Shown here: in pieces, positions 24,081 through 31,763 of the stretch
How positions within the stretch are numbered: position 1 is the first letter of the stretch
Layout of the letters: every line of letters begins with the position of its first letter
NCBI GenBank assembly: GCA_035264885.1
Contig: DATFPK010000120.1
Span: 1 to 48,529, forward strand
Source: DATFPK01 sp035264885
GTDB taxonomy: Bacteria > Actinomycetota > Thermoleophilia > Solirubrobacterales > 70-9
Direction: 5' to 3'
Length of the DNA: 48,529 nt
Position numbers and translations under genes: made by a program
The notes under the pieces: model-generated
The model's input: only the letters and a program-made list of their open reading frames with translations
The model's database searches: none
What the model was told of the DNA's origin: nothing

Positions 24081-24737
24081 GTGCACCGCGACGACGCGCT
24101 CGCGGTGATCGACAAGCCGGCCGGGCTGGTGGTCCATCCTGCGCCCGGCCACAGCGGCGCGACGCTTGTCGAACTCCTCGGTCCGCTGCTCGGCGGTGGC
24201 GAGGAGCCGGACCGGCCGGGCATCGTCCACCGCCTCGACAAGGACACCAGCGGGCTGATGGTCGTGGCGCGGACCGACGAGGCCCACCGCCGCCTTCAGG
24301 AGGCGGTGCGCCGCCGCGAAGTGGAGCGCGCCTACCTGGCGCTCGCCGAGGGAAGGCTGGCAAGCCGGACGGGCACGATCGACGCGCCGATCGGCCGCTC
24401 GGCGCGTCAGCGCCACCGGATGGCGGTCTCCGGCGCGGCCCAGCGCGAGGCCCGCACCCACTTCACCGTGCTCGAGCTGCTGCCCCGCGAGACCTATCTC
24501 GAGGCCCGCCTCGAGACCGGCCGCACCCACCAGATCCGCGCCCACTTGGCGGCGATCGGGCATCCCCTCGCCGGCGACACGACCTACGGCGGCTCCCTGT
24601 CCTTCGGCCTCGAGCGCCAGTTCCTGCACGCCCACCGGCTCGCCTTCGATCACCCCACGACCGGCCAGCGGCTCGAGTTCGAGTCGCCGCTCCCACAAGA
24701 CCTTGCGGCGGCGCTGAAGGCGGCGCGAGCCCGCTAG
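24081..24737 (+). CDS. RluD-family pseudouridine synthase lacking an S4 domain
   Basis: A 218-aa RluA/RluD-type synthase that isomerises uridine in RNA. Motif I begins at once (VIDKPAGLVVHPAPGH); the catalytic Asp is in GIVHRLDKDTSGLMVVA, and LETGRTHQIRAHLAAIGHPLAGD completes the core. RluD normally has an N-terminal S4 RNA-binding domain of about 75 aa; here the upstream frame lies inside lspA and does not encode one. The start is uncertain: GTG 24081 is the first standard codon, while CTG 24057 would give a CTGA overlap with lspA and 8 more residues. The target uridine is unknown. Confidence 0.88.
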   Translation: MHRDDALAVIDKPAGLVVHPAPGHSGATLVELLGPLLGGGEEPDRPGIVHRLDKDTSGLMVVARTDEAHRRLQEAVRRREVERAYLALAEGRLASRTGTIDAPIGRSARQRHRMAVSGAAQREARTHFTVLELLPRETYLEARLETGRTHQIRAHLAAIGHPLAGDTTYGGSLSFGLERQFLHAHRLAFDHPTTGQRLEFESPLPQDLAAALKAARAR

Positions 24738-24741
24738 CGGC

Positions 24742-26322
24742 TCACCAGGTGTCGACGAAGCGCGGGTGGACCTGCGGGACGGCCTCCGCCGCCGCGAAGG
24801 TCGAAGCGACGAGGGACCGGGTCTCGGCCGGGTCGATCACGTCGTCGATCTCGAAGAGGGTCGCGGCGTTGATCGCGCGGGCGTTCTTCTCGGCGAGTTC
24901 GGTCAGCTCGCGGACGCGGCGGTTGCGCTGAGCCTCGTCGGCGATCGACTCGAGCTCGCGGCGGAAGCCGAGCCGCACGGCGCCCTCCAGCCCCATGGGC
25001 CCCAGCTCGGCGGCGGGCCAGGCGACCGTGAGGAGCGGCTCGTGAAGGCTGCCGGCGACCATCGCCTGCGCGCCCAGCCCGAAGCCGCGGCGCAGCACCA
25101 CGGCCACCAGTGGGACCCGCAGCGCGGCCCCGGCGACGAGCAGCCGGGAGGTATGGCGGACGAGGCCGGTCGCCTCGGCCTCGGGCCCGACCATCATCCC
25201 CGGCGTGTCCACCAGGGAGAGGACGGGCAGCCCGAAGGCGTCGCAGAGCTGGAGGTGGCGAGCCGCCTTGTCGGCGCCGTCGCTGGTGATCGCGCCCGCC
25301 ATGTGGGTCGAGTTGTTGGCGATGACACCGACCGGACGGCCCTCGATCCGCGCGAAAGCGACCACCATCTCCGGCGCGAAGCGCTCCCGCAGGAAGACCA
25401 CCGAGCCGGCATCGGCGAGCGTCTCGATCACCGGCCGGACGTCGAAGGCGCGGCGCCGCCGCTCCGGCACGATCTCTCGCAGCGGCGCCTGATCGGCCGC
25501 CTCGCCGGGCTCGGTGCGCCCCTGGAAGTAGGACAGGAGCCTCTTGGTGACCTCCACCGCCTCGGCCTCGTCCGCCGCGACAGCGTCGATCACCCCGTTT
25601 GCCGACTGCATCTCGACGGGACCGACCGCGTCGGCGCCCACCGACCCCAGCCCGCCGCCCTCGATCATCGCCGGGCCGCCCATCCCGAGCGAGACGTTCT
25701 CGGTGGCGACGATCAGGTCCGAGCAGCCGGCGATCACGGCGTTGCCGGCGAAGCAGCGCCCGGCGACCACGGCGATCCGCGGCACGACTCCGGAGAGCCG
25801 CGCCCAGAGCGCGAAGGCGCGCGTGTCGAGCGCCGAGACGACCGGGTAGTCGGTGTCGCCGGGCCGCCCGCCGCCGCCCTCGGCGAAGAAGACGGCCGGC
25901 AGCCGCATCCGCTCGATCAGCTCGAACAGCCGGTCCTTCTTTCGGTGGCCAAGCACCCCCTGCGTCCCGGCCAGCACCGTGTAGTCGTAGGAGAGGACCG
26001 CGCAGGCGGCACGCTCGCCGAACAGATCCCCGTTGACCCGGGCGGTTCCCGCCACCAGCCCGTCGGCCGGGGTGCGCTCGATCAGCTCCGGCACCTCGCG
26101 CCGGGCCCGCTGGGCGGCGATCGCCAGCCCGCCGTACTCGACGAAGCTGCCCGGGTCGACCAGGTCGGCGATGTTCTCGCGGGCCGTTCGGCCCCCCGCC
26201 GCGTGGCGCCGTTCGACCGCCTCGGGGCGCGCCTCGTCGAGCGTCGCCCGCCGCCGCTCCATCGCCTCGGCGAGGTCGGCGCGCGCCTCGCCCTCACCGC
26301 CTCTGTCGCCGTCCCCAGGCAC
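24742..26322 (-). CDS. Acyl-CoA carboxylase carboxyltransferase (beta) subunit
   Basis: A 526-aa carboxyltransferase of the propionyl/acetyl/methylcrotonyl-CoA carboxylase family. It transfers carboxyl from carboxybiotin to an acyl-CoA. Both crotonase-fold halves are present: the N-terminal half has GRTARENIADLVDPGSFVEYG and LIVATENVSLGMGGPAMIEGGGLG; the C-terminal half has PVLSLVDTPGMMVGPEAEATG and LGPMGLEGAVRLGF. No biotin carboxylase or carrier gene adjoins, so the partner and acyl substrate cannot be read here. The start is GTG at 26322; an ATG at 26262 is an alternative. It ends 4 bp from the convergent RluD-type gene. Confidence 0.88.
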   Translation of the reverse strand: MPGDGDRGGEGEARADLAEAMERRRATLDEARPEAVERRHAAGGRTARENIADLVDPGSFVEYGGLAIAAQRARREVPELIERTPADGLVAGTARVNGDLFGERAACAVLSYDYTVLAGTQGVLGHRKKDRLFELIERMRLPAVFFAEGGGGRPGDTDYPVVSALDTRAFALWARLSGVVPRIAVVAGRCFAGNAVIAGCSDLIVATENVSLGMGGPAMIEGGGLGSVGADAVGPVEMQSANGVIDAVAADEAEAVEVTKRLLSYFQGRTEPGEAADQAPLREIVPERRRRAFDVRPVIETLADAGSVVFLRERFAPEMVVAFARIEGRPVGVIANNSTHMAGAITSDGADKAARHLQLCDAFGLPVLSLVDTPGMMVGPEAEATGLVRHTSRLLVAGAALRVPLVAVVLRRGFGLGAQAMVAGSLHEPLLTVAWPAAELGPMGLEGAVRLGFRRELESIADEAQRNRRVRELTELAEKNARAINAATLFEIDDVIDPAETRSLVASTFAAAEAVPQVHPRFVDTW

Positions 26323-26458
26323 GGCGGAAGACTCGCACAGCTAGACTCGACGCCTCCAAACCGACCCCTCGGTGAGCGAGGCGGGGTCCTGCCCGGTGAG
26401 CAGCAGATGCCGGGTCCCGCGCAGCCCCGGGGGAGCAGCACCAGACAAGGAGAAGCGA

Positions 26459-27358
26459 ATGGCCGAGGCAGGCATCAAGGAGCTGCTGGAGGCCGGAGTC
26501 CACTTCGGCCACCAGACCCGACGCTGGAACCCGAACATGCGCCGCTACATCCACGGCGAGCGCGACGGGATCCACATCATCGACCTCATGCAGACGAAGG
26601 ATCTGCTCGACGACGCGACCCGGTTCGTCGGCGAGCTGACGAGCGGCGGGGGGACCGTGCTGTTCGTCGGCACCAAGAAGCAGGCCCGGGACTCGGTCAA
26701 GGAGTGGGCAGACCGAACCGAGATGCCCTACGTCAACCTGCGCTGGCTGGGCGGGCTCCTGACCAACTTCAACACGATCTCCTCGCGGATCGGACGCCTG
26801 CACGAGCTCACCGAGCTGAAGGAGTCCGGCCAGCTCGACCTGCTGCCGACCAAGGAGCGGATGAGCATGGAGAAGGAGCTGGCGAAGCTCGACTACAACC
26901 TCGGCGGCGTCCGCGACATGGAGCGCCTCCCCGAGGCCGTCTTCGTCACCGACCTGAAGACCGAGGACATCGCGGTCCGCGAGGCGGCCCGCCTGCGGAT
27001 CCCAATCGTCGGTCTGGTCGACACCAACTGCGACCCAACGCCGGTGGACTACGTGATCCCGGGCAACGACGACGCGATCCGCTCCTGCAGCCTGATCATC
27101 TCGGCGATCGGGGAGTCGGTCCAGCAGGGCGCCGGAGCCTGGCGCGAGCAGGAGGCCCGCCGCCGGGCCGAGGAGGAGGAGAGGCGGCGGCGCGAGGAGG
27201 AGGAGCGCCGCAAGCGCGAGGAGGAGGAGCGCGCCCGCAAGGAGGCCGAGGAGGCCGCCGCGGCCGAGGCCCAGGCGGCCGCGGCCCAGCAGGCCGGGGG
27301 CGCTCCGGCCCAGGCGCCCGAGGCCCCTGCCGCGGCGCCGTCCCCGGAGGGTTCGTAG
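26459..27358 (+). CDS. rpsB: 30S ribosomal protein S2 with a charged C-terminal tail
   Basis: A 299-aa protein. Residues 1-225 are canonical S2: LLEAGVHFGHQTRRWNPNMRRYI, FVGTKKQARDSV, RWLGGLLTNFNTI and PIVGLVDTNCDPTPVDYVIPGNDDAIRS. After about residue 235 comes a long run of Arg and Glu (about 235-265) likely to form a single charged helix, then an Ala/Pro/Gln-rich end. The tail is absent from E. coli S2. ATG at 26459 has AAGGAG a few nt upstream. It heads the conserved rpsB-tsf-pyrH-frr block. Its stop shares one base with the tsf GTG (TAGTG). Confidence 0.97.
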   Translation: MAEAGIKELLEAGVHFGHQTRRWNPNMRRYIHGERDGIHIIDLMQTKDLLDDATRFVGELTSGGGTVLFVGTKKQARDSVKEWADRTEMPYVNLRWLGGLLTNFNTISSRIGRLHELTELKESGQLDLLPTKERMSMEKELAKLDYNLGGVRDMERLPEAVFVTDLKTEDIAVREAARLRIPIVGLVDTNCDPTPVDYVIPGNDDAIRSCSLIISAIGESVQQGAGAWREQEARRRAEEEERRRREEEERRKREEEERARKEAEEAAAAEAQAAAAQQAGGAPAQAPEAPAAAPSPEGS

Positions 27359-27963
27359 TGGCCATCACCGCTGGCGATGTGAAGGCGCTGCGGGACCGAA
27401 CCGGGGCGGGGATGATGGACTGCAAGGCGGCGCTGGCGCAGGCCGAGGGGGACGTCGACAAGGCGGTCGAGATCCTCCGCGTCAAGGGCCAGGCCTCGGC
27501 CGCGAAGCGCGCCGGCCGCGGCACCGACGAGGGAGTCGTCTCCGCCTACATCCACGCCAACGACAAGGTCGGAGCGATGGTCGAGGTCCAGTGCGAGACC
27601 GACTTCGTCGCCCGCAACGAAGACTTCAAGTCGTTTGCCTACCAGGTGGCCCTGCACGTCGCCGCCACCGGGCCGCGGGTGGTCTCCGCCGAGGACATCG
27701 CCGAGGACGAGCGCGACGCCGAGCGCCGCGTCTTCGAGCAGAAGGCGCGCGAGGAGGGAAAGCCCGACAACGTCCTCGAACGCATCGTCGAGGGCCAGCT
27801 CTCCAAGTGGGCGAAGGAGGTCGCCCTCCTCGAGCAGCCCCACGTGAACACCGACAAACACGAGGGCAAGACGATCGAGGAAATGCGGGGGGAGCTCGCC
27901 GCGAAGACCGGCGAGAACGTCCGCATCGCCCGGTTCGCCTACTTCCGCGTCGGCGAGGAATGA
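27358..27963 (+). CDS. tsf: Elongation factor Ts, short form
   Basis: A 201-aa nucleotide exchange factor for EF-Tu. The N-terminal UBA-like domain (VKALRDRTGAGMMDCKAAL) and the EF-Tu contact motif (VQCETDFVARNEDF) are clear. At 201 aa it is much shorter than the E. coli form (about 283 aa) and close to the Thermus type, with a single core subdomain. Start GTG 27358 shares a base with the rpsB TAG and has GGAGG 7 nt upstream. Confidence 0.96.
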   Translation: MAITAGDVKALRDRTGAGMMDCKAALAQAEGDVDKAVEILRVKGQASAAKRAGRGTDEGVVSAYIHANDKVGAMVEVQCETDFVARNEDFKSFAYQVALHVAATGPRVVSAEDIAEDERDAERRVFEQKAREEGKPDNVLERIVEGQLSKWAKEVALLEQPHVNTDKHEGKTIEEMRGELAAKTGENVRIARFAYFRVGEE

Positions 27964-27986
27964 CGGCCGGCCCGCGACGCGCCGGA

Positions 27987-27992
27987 TAGGCT
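27987..27992 (+). promoter_or_regulatory. -10-like element (TAGGCT) of pyrH
   Basis: TAGGCT lies 10 nt before the pyrH ATG in a 39-bp gap with no good Shine-Dalgarno. It is identical to the hexamer before proC. Confidence 0.35.
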
Positions 27993-28002
27993 CGCGCCGG
28001 CG

Positions 28003-28737
28003 ATGGCACCCGAACCGCAGTTCCGCCGCGTCCTCCTGAAGCTGTCCGGGGAGGCGCTGATGGGCGACCTGGCCTACGGCACCGACGCCGACCAGGTCCG
28101 CCGGATCGCCGATCAGGTGATGGCCACCCGCGCCCGCGGCGTCGAGGTGGCAATCGTCGTCGGCGCCGGCAACATCTACCGCGGCCTCGCGGCGGCGGCC
28201 GAGGGCATGGACCGGGCGACCGGCGACTACATGGGGATGCTCGCCACGGTCCTCAACGCGCTGACCCTCCAGGACGCGCTCGAGAAGCTCGGCGAGCACA
28301 CGAGGGTGATGTCGGCGATCGACGTCAAGGAGGTGGCCGAGCCCTACATCCGCCGGCGAGCGATGCGGCACCTGGAGAAGGGTCGCGTCGTGATCTTCGC
28401 CGCCGGCACCGGCAACCCGTTCTTCACGACCGACACCGCGCCGGCGCTGCGGGCGCTGGAGATCCGCGCGGAGGCGATCCTGATGGCGAAAAACGGGGTC
28501 GAGGGCGTCTACGACTCGGACCCCCGCGACAATGCCGCGGCCGAGTTCATTCCGGCGCTCGGGCACCGCGAGGCGATCGAACGGGGCCTCAAGGTCATGG
28601 ACTCGACCGCCTTGTCGCTGTGCATGGACAACGACCTGCCGATCTACGTCTTCAACATGGCCGACGAGCAGAACATAGATAGGATCGTCTCCGGCGAACG
28701 GGTCGGGACACTCGTCTCGAGCACCCCTTCGGGCTGA
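28003..28737 (+). CDS. pyrH: UMP kinase PyrH
   Basis: A 244-aa bacterial UMP kinase of the amino-acid-kinase fold that makes UDP for RNA and cell-wall precursor pools. Key blocks are VLLKLSGEALMGD, VEVAIVVGAGNIYRG (nucleotide loop), DYMGMLATVLNALTLQDALEK, GRVVIFAAGTGNPFFTTDTAPALRALEI and VEGVYDSDPRDN. Start ATG 28003. It lies between tsf and frr as in most bacteria. Confidence 0.97.
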   Translation: MAPEPQFRRVLLKLSGEALMGDLAYGTDADQVRRIADQVMATRARGVEVAIVVGAGNIYRGLAAAAEGMDRATGDYMGMLATVLNALTLQDALEKLGEHTRVMSAIDVKEVAEPYIRRRAMRHLEKGRVVIFAAGTGNPFFTTDTAPALRALEIRAEAILMAKNGVEGVYDSDPRDNAAAEFIPALGHREAIERGLKVMDSTALSLCMDNDLPIYVFNMADEQNIDRIVSGERVGTLVSSTPSG

Positions 28738-28753
28738 GAGAGCGAAAGGGCAG

Positions 28754-29317
28754 ATGGACCTGATCGACGACCTGCTGGCGGACGCCAGGATGCGCATGGG
28801 GAAGTCGGTCGACTCGACCCGCGGCGAGCTGGCGACGGTCCGCACCGGCCGCGCGTCCCCGCACCTCCTCGACCGGATCGGCGTCGACTACTACGGCACG
28901 CAGACGCCGCTCAAGCAGCTCGCCAACATCGCCGCGACCGAGGCCCGCCTGCTGACGATCACGCCCTACGACAAGTCGGCGATCCCGGCGATCGAGAAGT
29001 CGATCCTGGAGTCCGATGTCGGCCTGACTCCCAACAACGACGGCAACGTCATTCGACTCCAGATCCCGGAGATGACCGAGGAGCGCCGCAAGGAGATGGT
29101 CAAGGTCGTCCACGGCGTCGCCGAGGAGGGGAGGGTGGCGATCCGAAACGTCCGCCGGGACATCATGCACGACCTGCGCGAGATGAAGAAGGAGGGGGAC
29201 GCCGGCGCCGACGACGAGCACCGCGCCGAGGTCGAGCTCCAGAAGCTGACCGACGACGCCACCGGCGAGGTCGACTCCCTGCTCAAGGGCAAGGAAGAAG
29301 AGATCCTCGAGGTTTGA
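28754..29317 (+). CDS. frr: Ribosome recycling factor
   Basis: A 187-aa protein that, with EF-G, splits the post-termination ribosome. The tRNA-mimic fold is recognised from RMGKSVDSTRGELATVRTGRASP, DYYGTQTPLKQLANI, TPYDKSAIPAIEKSI, and IPEMTEERRKEMVK with AIRNVRRD. GAAAGGG is about 3 nt before the ATG. The stop overlaps the uppS TTG (TTGA). Confidence 0.97.
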   Translation: MDLIDDLLADARMRMGKSVDSTRGELATVRTGRASPHLLDRIGVDYYGTQTPLKQLANIAATEARLLTITPYDKSAIPAIEKSILESDVGLTPNNDGNVIRLQIPEMTEERRKEMVKVVHGVAEEGRVAIRNVRRDIMHDLREMKKEGDAGADDEHRAEVELQKLTDDATGEVDSLLKGKEEEILEV

Positions 29318-29985
29318 CCGCGGCCGCGCGGTACGTCGCGATCATCACCGACGGGAACGGCCGCTGGGCCCAGCAGCGCGGACTCGAGCCCCTCGAGGGG
29401 CACCGGGCCGGTGCGGACGTCGTCAAGGCCCGGCTGCGCGACGCGGTCGAGCTCGGGGTCGAGGAGCTGACCGTCTTCTCCTTCTCGACCGAGAACTGGA
29501 CCCGCCCCGACGAGGAGGTCGAGGGGCTGATGCGGATGTTCGGCGAGCGAATCGACGCCGAGACGCCGGAGCTCGACGAAGAGGGCGTGCGGATGCGCTT
29601 CATCGGGCGCCGGGAGGGGGTTCCGCTCGACCTGGTCGAGCGGATGGAGTGGGCCGAGTCGAAGACCGCGACGAATGACCGCATCACGCTGTTCGTCGCG
29701 TTCAACTACGGCGGCCGGGCGGAGATCGTCGACGCGGCGCGAAGCTTCACGCATGGCGACGAGGAAGAGTTCCGGCGCAACCTTTACGCGCCCGACCTGC
29801 ACGACCCGGACCTGCTGATCCGGACGAGCGGCGAGATGCGGATCTCGAACTATCTGCTCTGGCAGTGCGCCTACTCGGAGTTCGTCTTTCGCGACGAGCT
29901 CTGGCCCGAGTTCACCCGCGAGGCATTCGAGGAGTCGCTGCGCGAATACGAGAGCCGGCGCCGCCGGTTCGGGGCGAGAGCGTAG
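29314..29985 (+). CDS. uppS: Isoprenyl (undecaprenyl) diphosphate synthase
   Basis: A 223-aa cis-prenyltransferase making the polyprenyl carrier used for peptidoglycan. The catalytic Asp lies in IITDGNGRWAQQRGL, a slight variant of the usual IMDGNGRWA. FSFSTENWTRP, LFVAFNYGGRAEIVDAAR and DLLIRTSGEMRISNYLLWQCAYSEFVF are family blocks. The product chain length cannot be read from sequence. The start is TTG in a TTGA overlap with frr. Its IPP feedstock comes from the pathway that includes the nearby dxr and ispG. Confidence 0.93.
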   Translation: MTAAARYVAIITDGNGRWAQQRGLEPLEGHRAGADVVKARLRDAVELGVEELTVFSFSTENWTRPDEEVEGLMRMFGERIDAETPELDEEGVRMRFIGRREGVPLDLVERMEWAESKTATNDRITLFVAFNYGGRAEIVDAARSFTHGDEEEFRRNLYAPDLHDPDLLIRTSGEMRISNYLLWQCAYSEFVFRDELWPEFTREAFEESLREYESRRRRFGARA

Positions 29986-29989
29986 GCGA

Positions 29990-30937
29990 ATGGAAGCCGG
30001 CGACGAGGACCGACCGCGCCGGCGGCTGCCCAGCCAGTCCGAGCTCGAGGACCTGTTCGGCCTGAACCCGGTCGAGCCGAGCGACCGGGGCCCCAGAGCG
30101 CGGCGCGGGATCGAGCCGCCGAAGGCCCGCCGGCGCGGCCTGAGCGGCGAGACGATCCGCCGGATCCTCGTCGCGATCCCGTGGATCGTCTTCGCGATCG
30201 TGATCACGATCGCCGGCGGCATCCCGTTCACGGTCGCGATGGGGCTGCTGGGAGTTATCGGGCTGCGCGAGTTCTTCGTCATGACGAGCTCGTTCCGGCC
30301 GATCCAGATCGCGGGCTACGCGGCCGTCGCGGCGATGATCGCCGCCGCCCACTTCGGCACCGCCTACCACGTCCTGATGGTGATCGCGGCGTCGTTCGCG
30401 GTCCTGTTCGCGTTCGGCGCCGACCGCAGCCACCGCGACGGGATCACCACGTCGATGGGGGTGACCCTCCTAGGGATCGTGTGGATCGGGATCCCCCTGG
30501 TCCACGCGGTATTGCTCCGCGACCTGCCGCTGCACGGCGGGGCCCTGCTGATCGACGTCCTCGTCGGCACCTTCGTGACCGACACCGCCGCCTACGCCAC
30601 CGGCCGCCTCTTCGGCTCCCACCGGATCGCACCGAACATCTCGCCGAACAAGACCCTCGAGGGACTGATCGGCGGCTTCGTGATCGGCACGATGGGTCTC
30701 TGGTTCGCCGGCCTCTACCAGGACTGGCTCTCGGGCGTCGACGCGCTGATCCTCGGCGCAGCCGTCGCCGCGATCGCGCCCGTGGGCGACCTCTTCGAGT
30801 CGATGCTGAAGCGCGACCTCGGCCGCAAGGACACCGGCACTCTCTTCGGTCCCCACGGCGGCCTCCTCGACCGCCTCGACGCCGTCTTCTTCACGATCGT
30901 CGTCGGCTACTACCTCAGCCGGCTGCTGGTGTACTAG
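29990..30937 (+). CDS. cdsA: Phosphatidate cytidylyltransferase CdsA
   Basis: A 315-aa integral membrane enzyme that makes CDP-diacylglycerol from CTP and phosphatidate. A basic cytoplasmic N terminus (about 1-55) precedes roughly seven to eight hydrophobic segments. The C-terminal signature is intact: VTDTAAYATGRLFG, ISPNKTLEGLIGG and MLKRDLGRKDTGTLFG followed by PHGGLLDRLDA. The start is 4 nt after the uppS stop. Position between uppS and dxr is conserved in bacteria. Confidence 0.95.
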   Translation: MEAGDEDRPRRRLPSQSELEDLFGLNPVEPSDRGPRARRGIEPPKARRRGLSGETIRRILVAIPWIVFAIVITIAGGIPFTVAMGLLGVIGLREFFVMTSSFRPIQIAGYAAVAAMIAAAHFGTAYHVLMVIAASFAVLFAFGADRSHRDGITTSMGVTLLGIVWIGIPLVHAVLLRDLPLHGGALLIDVLVGTFVTDTAAYATGRLFGSHRIAPNISPNKTLEGLIGGFVIGTMGLWFAGLYQDWLSGVDALILGAAVAAIAPVGDLFESMLKRDLGRKDTGTLFGPHGGLLDRLDAVFFTIVVGYYLSRLLVY

Positions 30938-30982
30938 CGCTCGGTCGCATAGCTTCCGCTGGTTCGCGATCAAGGAGGAGAG

Positions 30983-31282
30983 ATGCACGCACGGGTGACG
31001 CGGTACGAGGACTGTCCGCCGGACGCGATGGACGAGGCGCTGGCGAGGAAGAGAGGCGTCCTCCCGACCGAGTTCGGGCAGACCGAAGGGATGATGGGCG
31101 ACATGTTCCTCTGCGACCGCGAGAAGGGGACGATCGTCATCGTCTCCCTCTGGCAGGACGAGGACGCGCTGCGGGCCAGCGAGGAGGAGGCAACACGCGT
31201 CCGCGAAGAGGTGACCGGACCCGGCGAGACGGTCTCCGTCGAGCGATACGAGGTCGCCGCCCTCAACGTCGCCCAGACCTGA
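30983..31282 (+). CDS. Small ABM-like (dimeric alpha/beta barrel) protein
   Basis: A 99-aa protein with a strand (HARVTRYEDCP), a helix (PDAMDEALARKRGVL), then MMGDMFLCDREKGTIVIVSLWQDEDALRASEE, a pattern typical of antibiotic-biosynthesis-monooxygenase-like stand-alone ferredoxin folds. No cofactor-binding residues can be named, so a catalytic role is uncertain. A strong Shine-Dalgarno AAGGAGG lies 4 nt before the ATG, the best in this part of the window. It lies 45 bp downstream of cdsA and may be co-transcribed. Confidence 0.7.
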   Translation: MHARVTRYEDCPPDAMDEALARKRGVLPTEFGQTEGMMGDMFLCDREKGTIVIVSLWQDEDALRASEEEATRVREEVTGPGETVSVERYEVAALNVAQT

Positions 31283-31305
31283 GGCCGGGAGCGCGGGAGT
31301 GAGAC

Positions 31306-31728
31306 GTGACTGACGGCACCGCCCCGTCGGATGTGCTCGTCCGCTACCGCGTCACCGGCGGTCAGATCCAGGTCGACCAGCGCCTGACGGTGTTCGAGGA
31401 TGGCCGCGCCGAGCTCGACGAGCGGCACCGGAGCCGCGAGGAGATCAGCCTCGAGGTCGACGCTGCGGAGCTGGAGAGGCTACGTGCCGCGCTGGCGGAG
31501 ATTCCCGCGTCGCGCTGGTCGGGGACGTCCGGTCTTGCCCGGGCGAGACTGAAGCGCAATCTCGCCAGAGCCCTGCCGCACAACAGGTTCCATGGAGCCC
31601 GGACCCACTTCGAACTGAGGCGCGGAGGCCACGCGATCTCCGGCTACGCGGACGACCCCGGAGACCTGGCGGCGGTTCCGATCCTGGACTCCCTGCGGCT
31701 TCGCGCAATCCGCTCGGCTCCGCGCTGA
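31306..31728 (+). CDS. Hypothetical protein, 140 aa
   Basis: I do not recognise this family. The protein starts at GTG 31306 after a GGGAG sequence. It begins with a strand-rich half (VLVRYRVTGGQIQVDQRLTVFEDGRAELD), continues with an acidic helix (LEVDAAELERLRAALAEI), then an Arg-rich loop and a strand HFELRRGGHAISGYAD. There is no signal peptide or membrane segment. It resembles small actinobacterial proteins in which a helix with LERLR/AL follows a beta sheet. It lies between the ABM-like gene and dxr. Confidence 0.6.
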   Translation: MTDGTAPSDVLVRYRVTGGQIQVDQRLTVFEDGRAELDERHRSREEISLEVDAAELERLRAALAEIPASRWSGTSGLARARLKRNLARALPHNRFHGARTHFELRRGGHAISGYADDPGDLAAVPILDSLRLRAIRSAPR

Positions 31729-31749
31729 AGCCGCAGAAGGCCCGCTCCC

Positions 31750-31755
31750 TATCCT
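31750..31755 (+). promoter_or_regulatory. -10 element (TATCCT) of dxr
   Basis: TATCCT ends 8 nt before the dxr ATG. CAGCGGGC between them is not a good Shine-Dalgarno. This fits the leaderless pattern. Confidence 0.4.
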
Positions 31756-31763
31756 CAGCGGGC

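Noticed and set aside
27140..27290. GAG/CGC-rich repeat in rpsB as a tandem DNA repeat or CRISPR
   Set aside because: It is in-frame coding for an Arg/Glu helix with irregular units and no spacers.
24766..27963. Plus-strand frame of over 1000 codons running from opposite the carboxyltransferase into tsf
   Set aside because: Only its last 201 codons (tsf) are real. The rest is antisense to the carboxyltransferase or out of frame in rpsB.
31741..31763. CCCGCT...AGCGGGC before dxr as a terminator
   Set aside because: The arms flank the TATCCT -10 and end at the dxr ATG with no U-run, so a promoter or operator reading fits better than a terminator.
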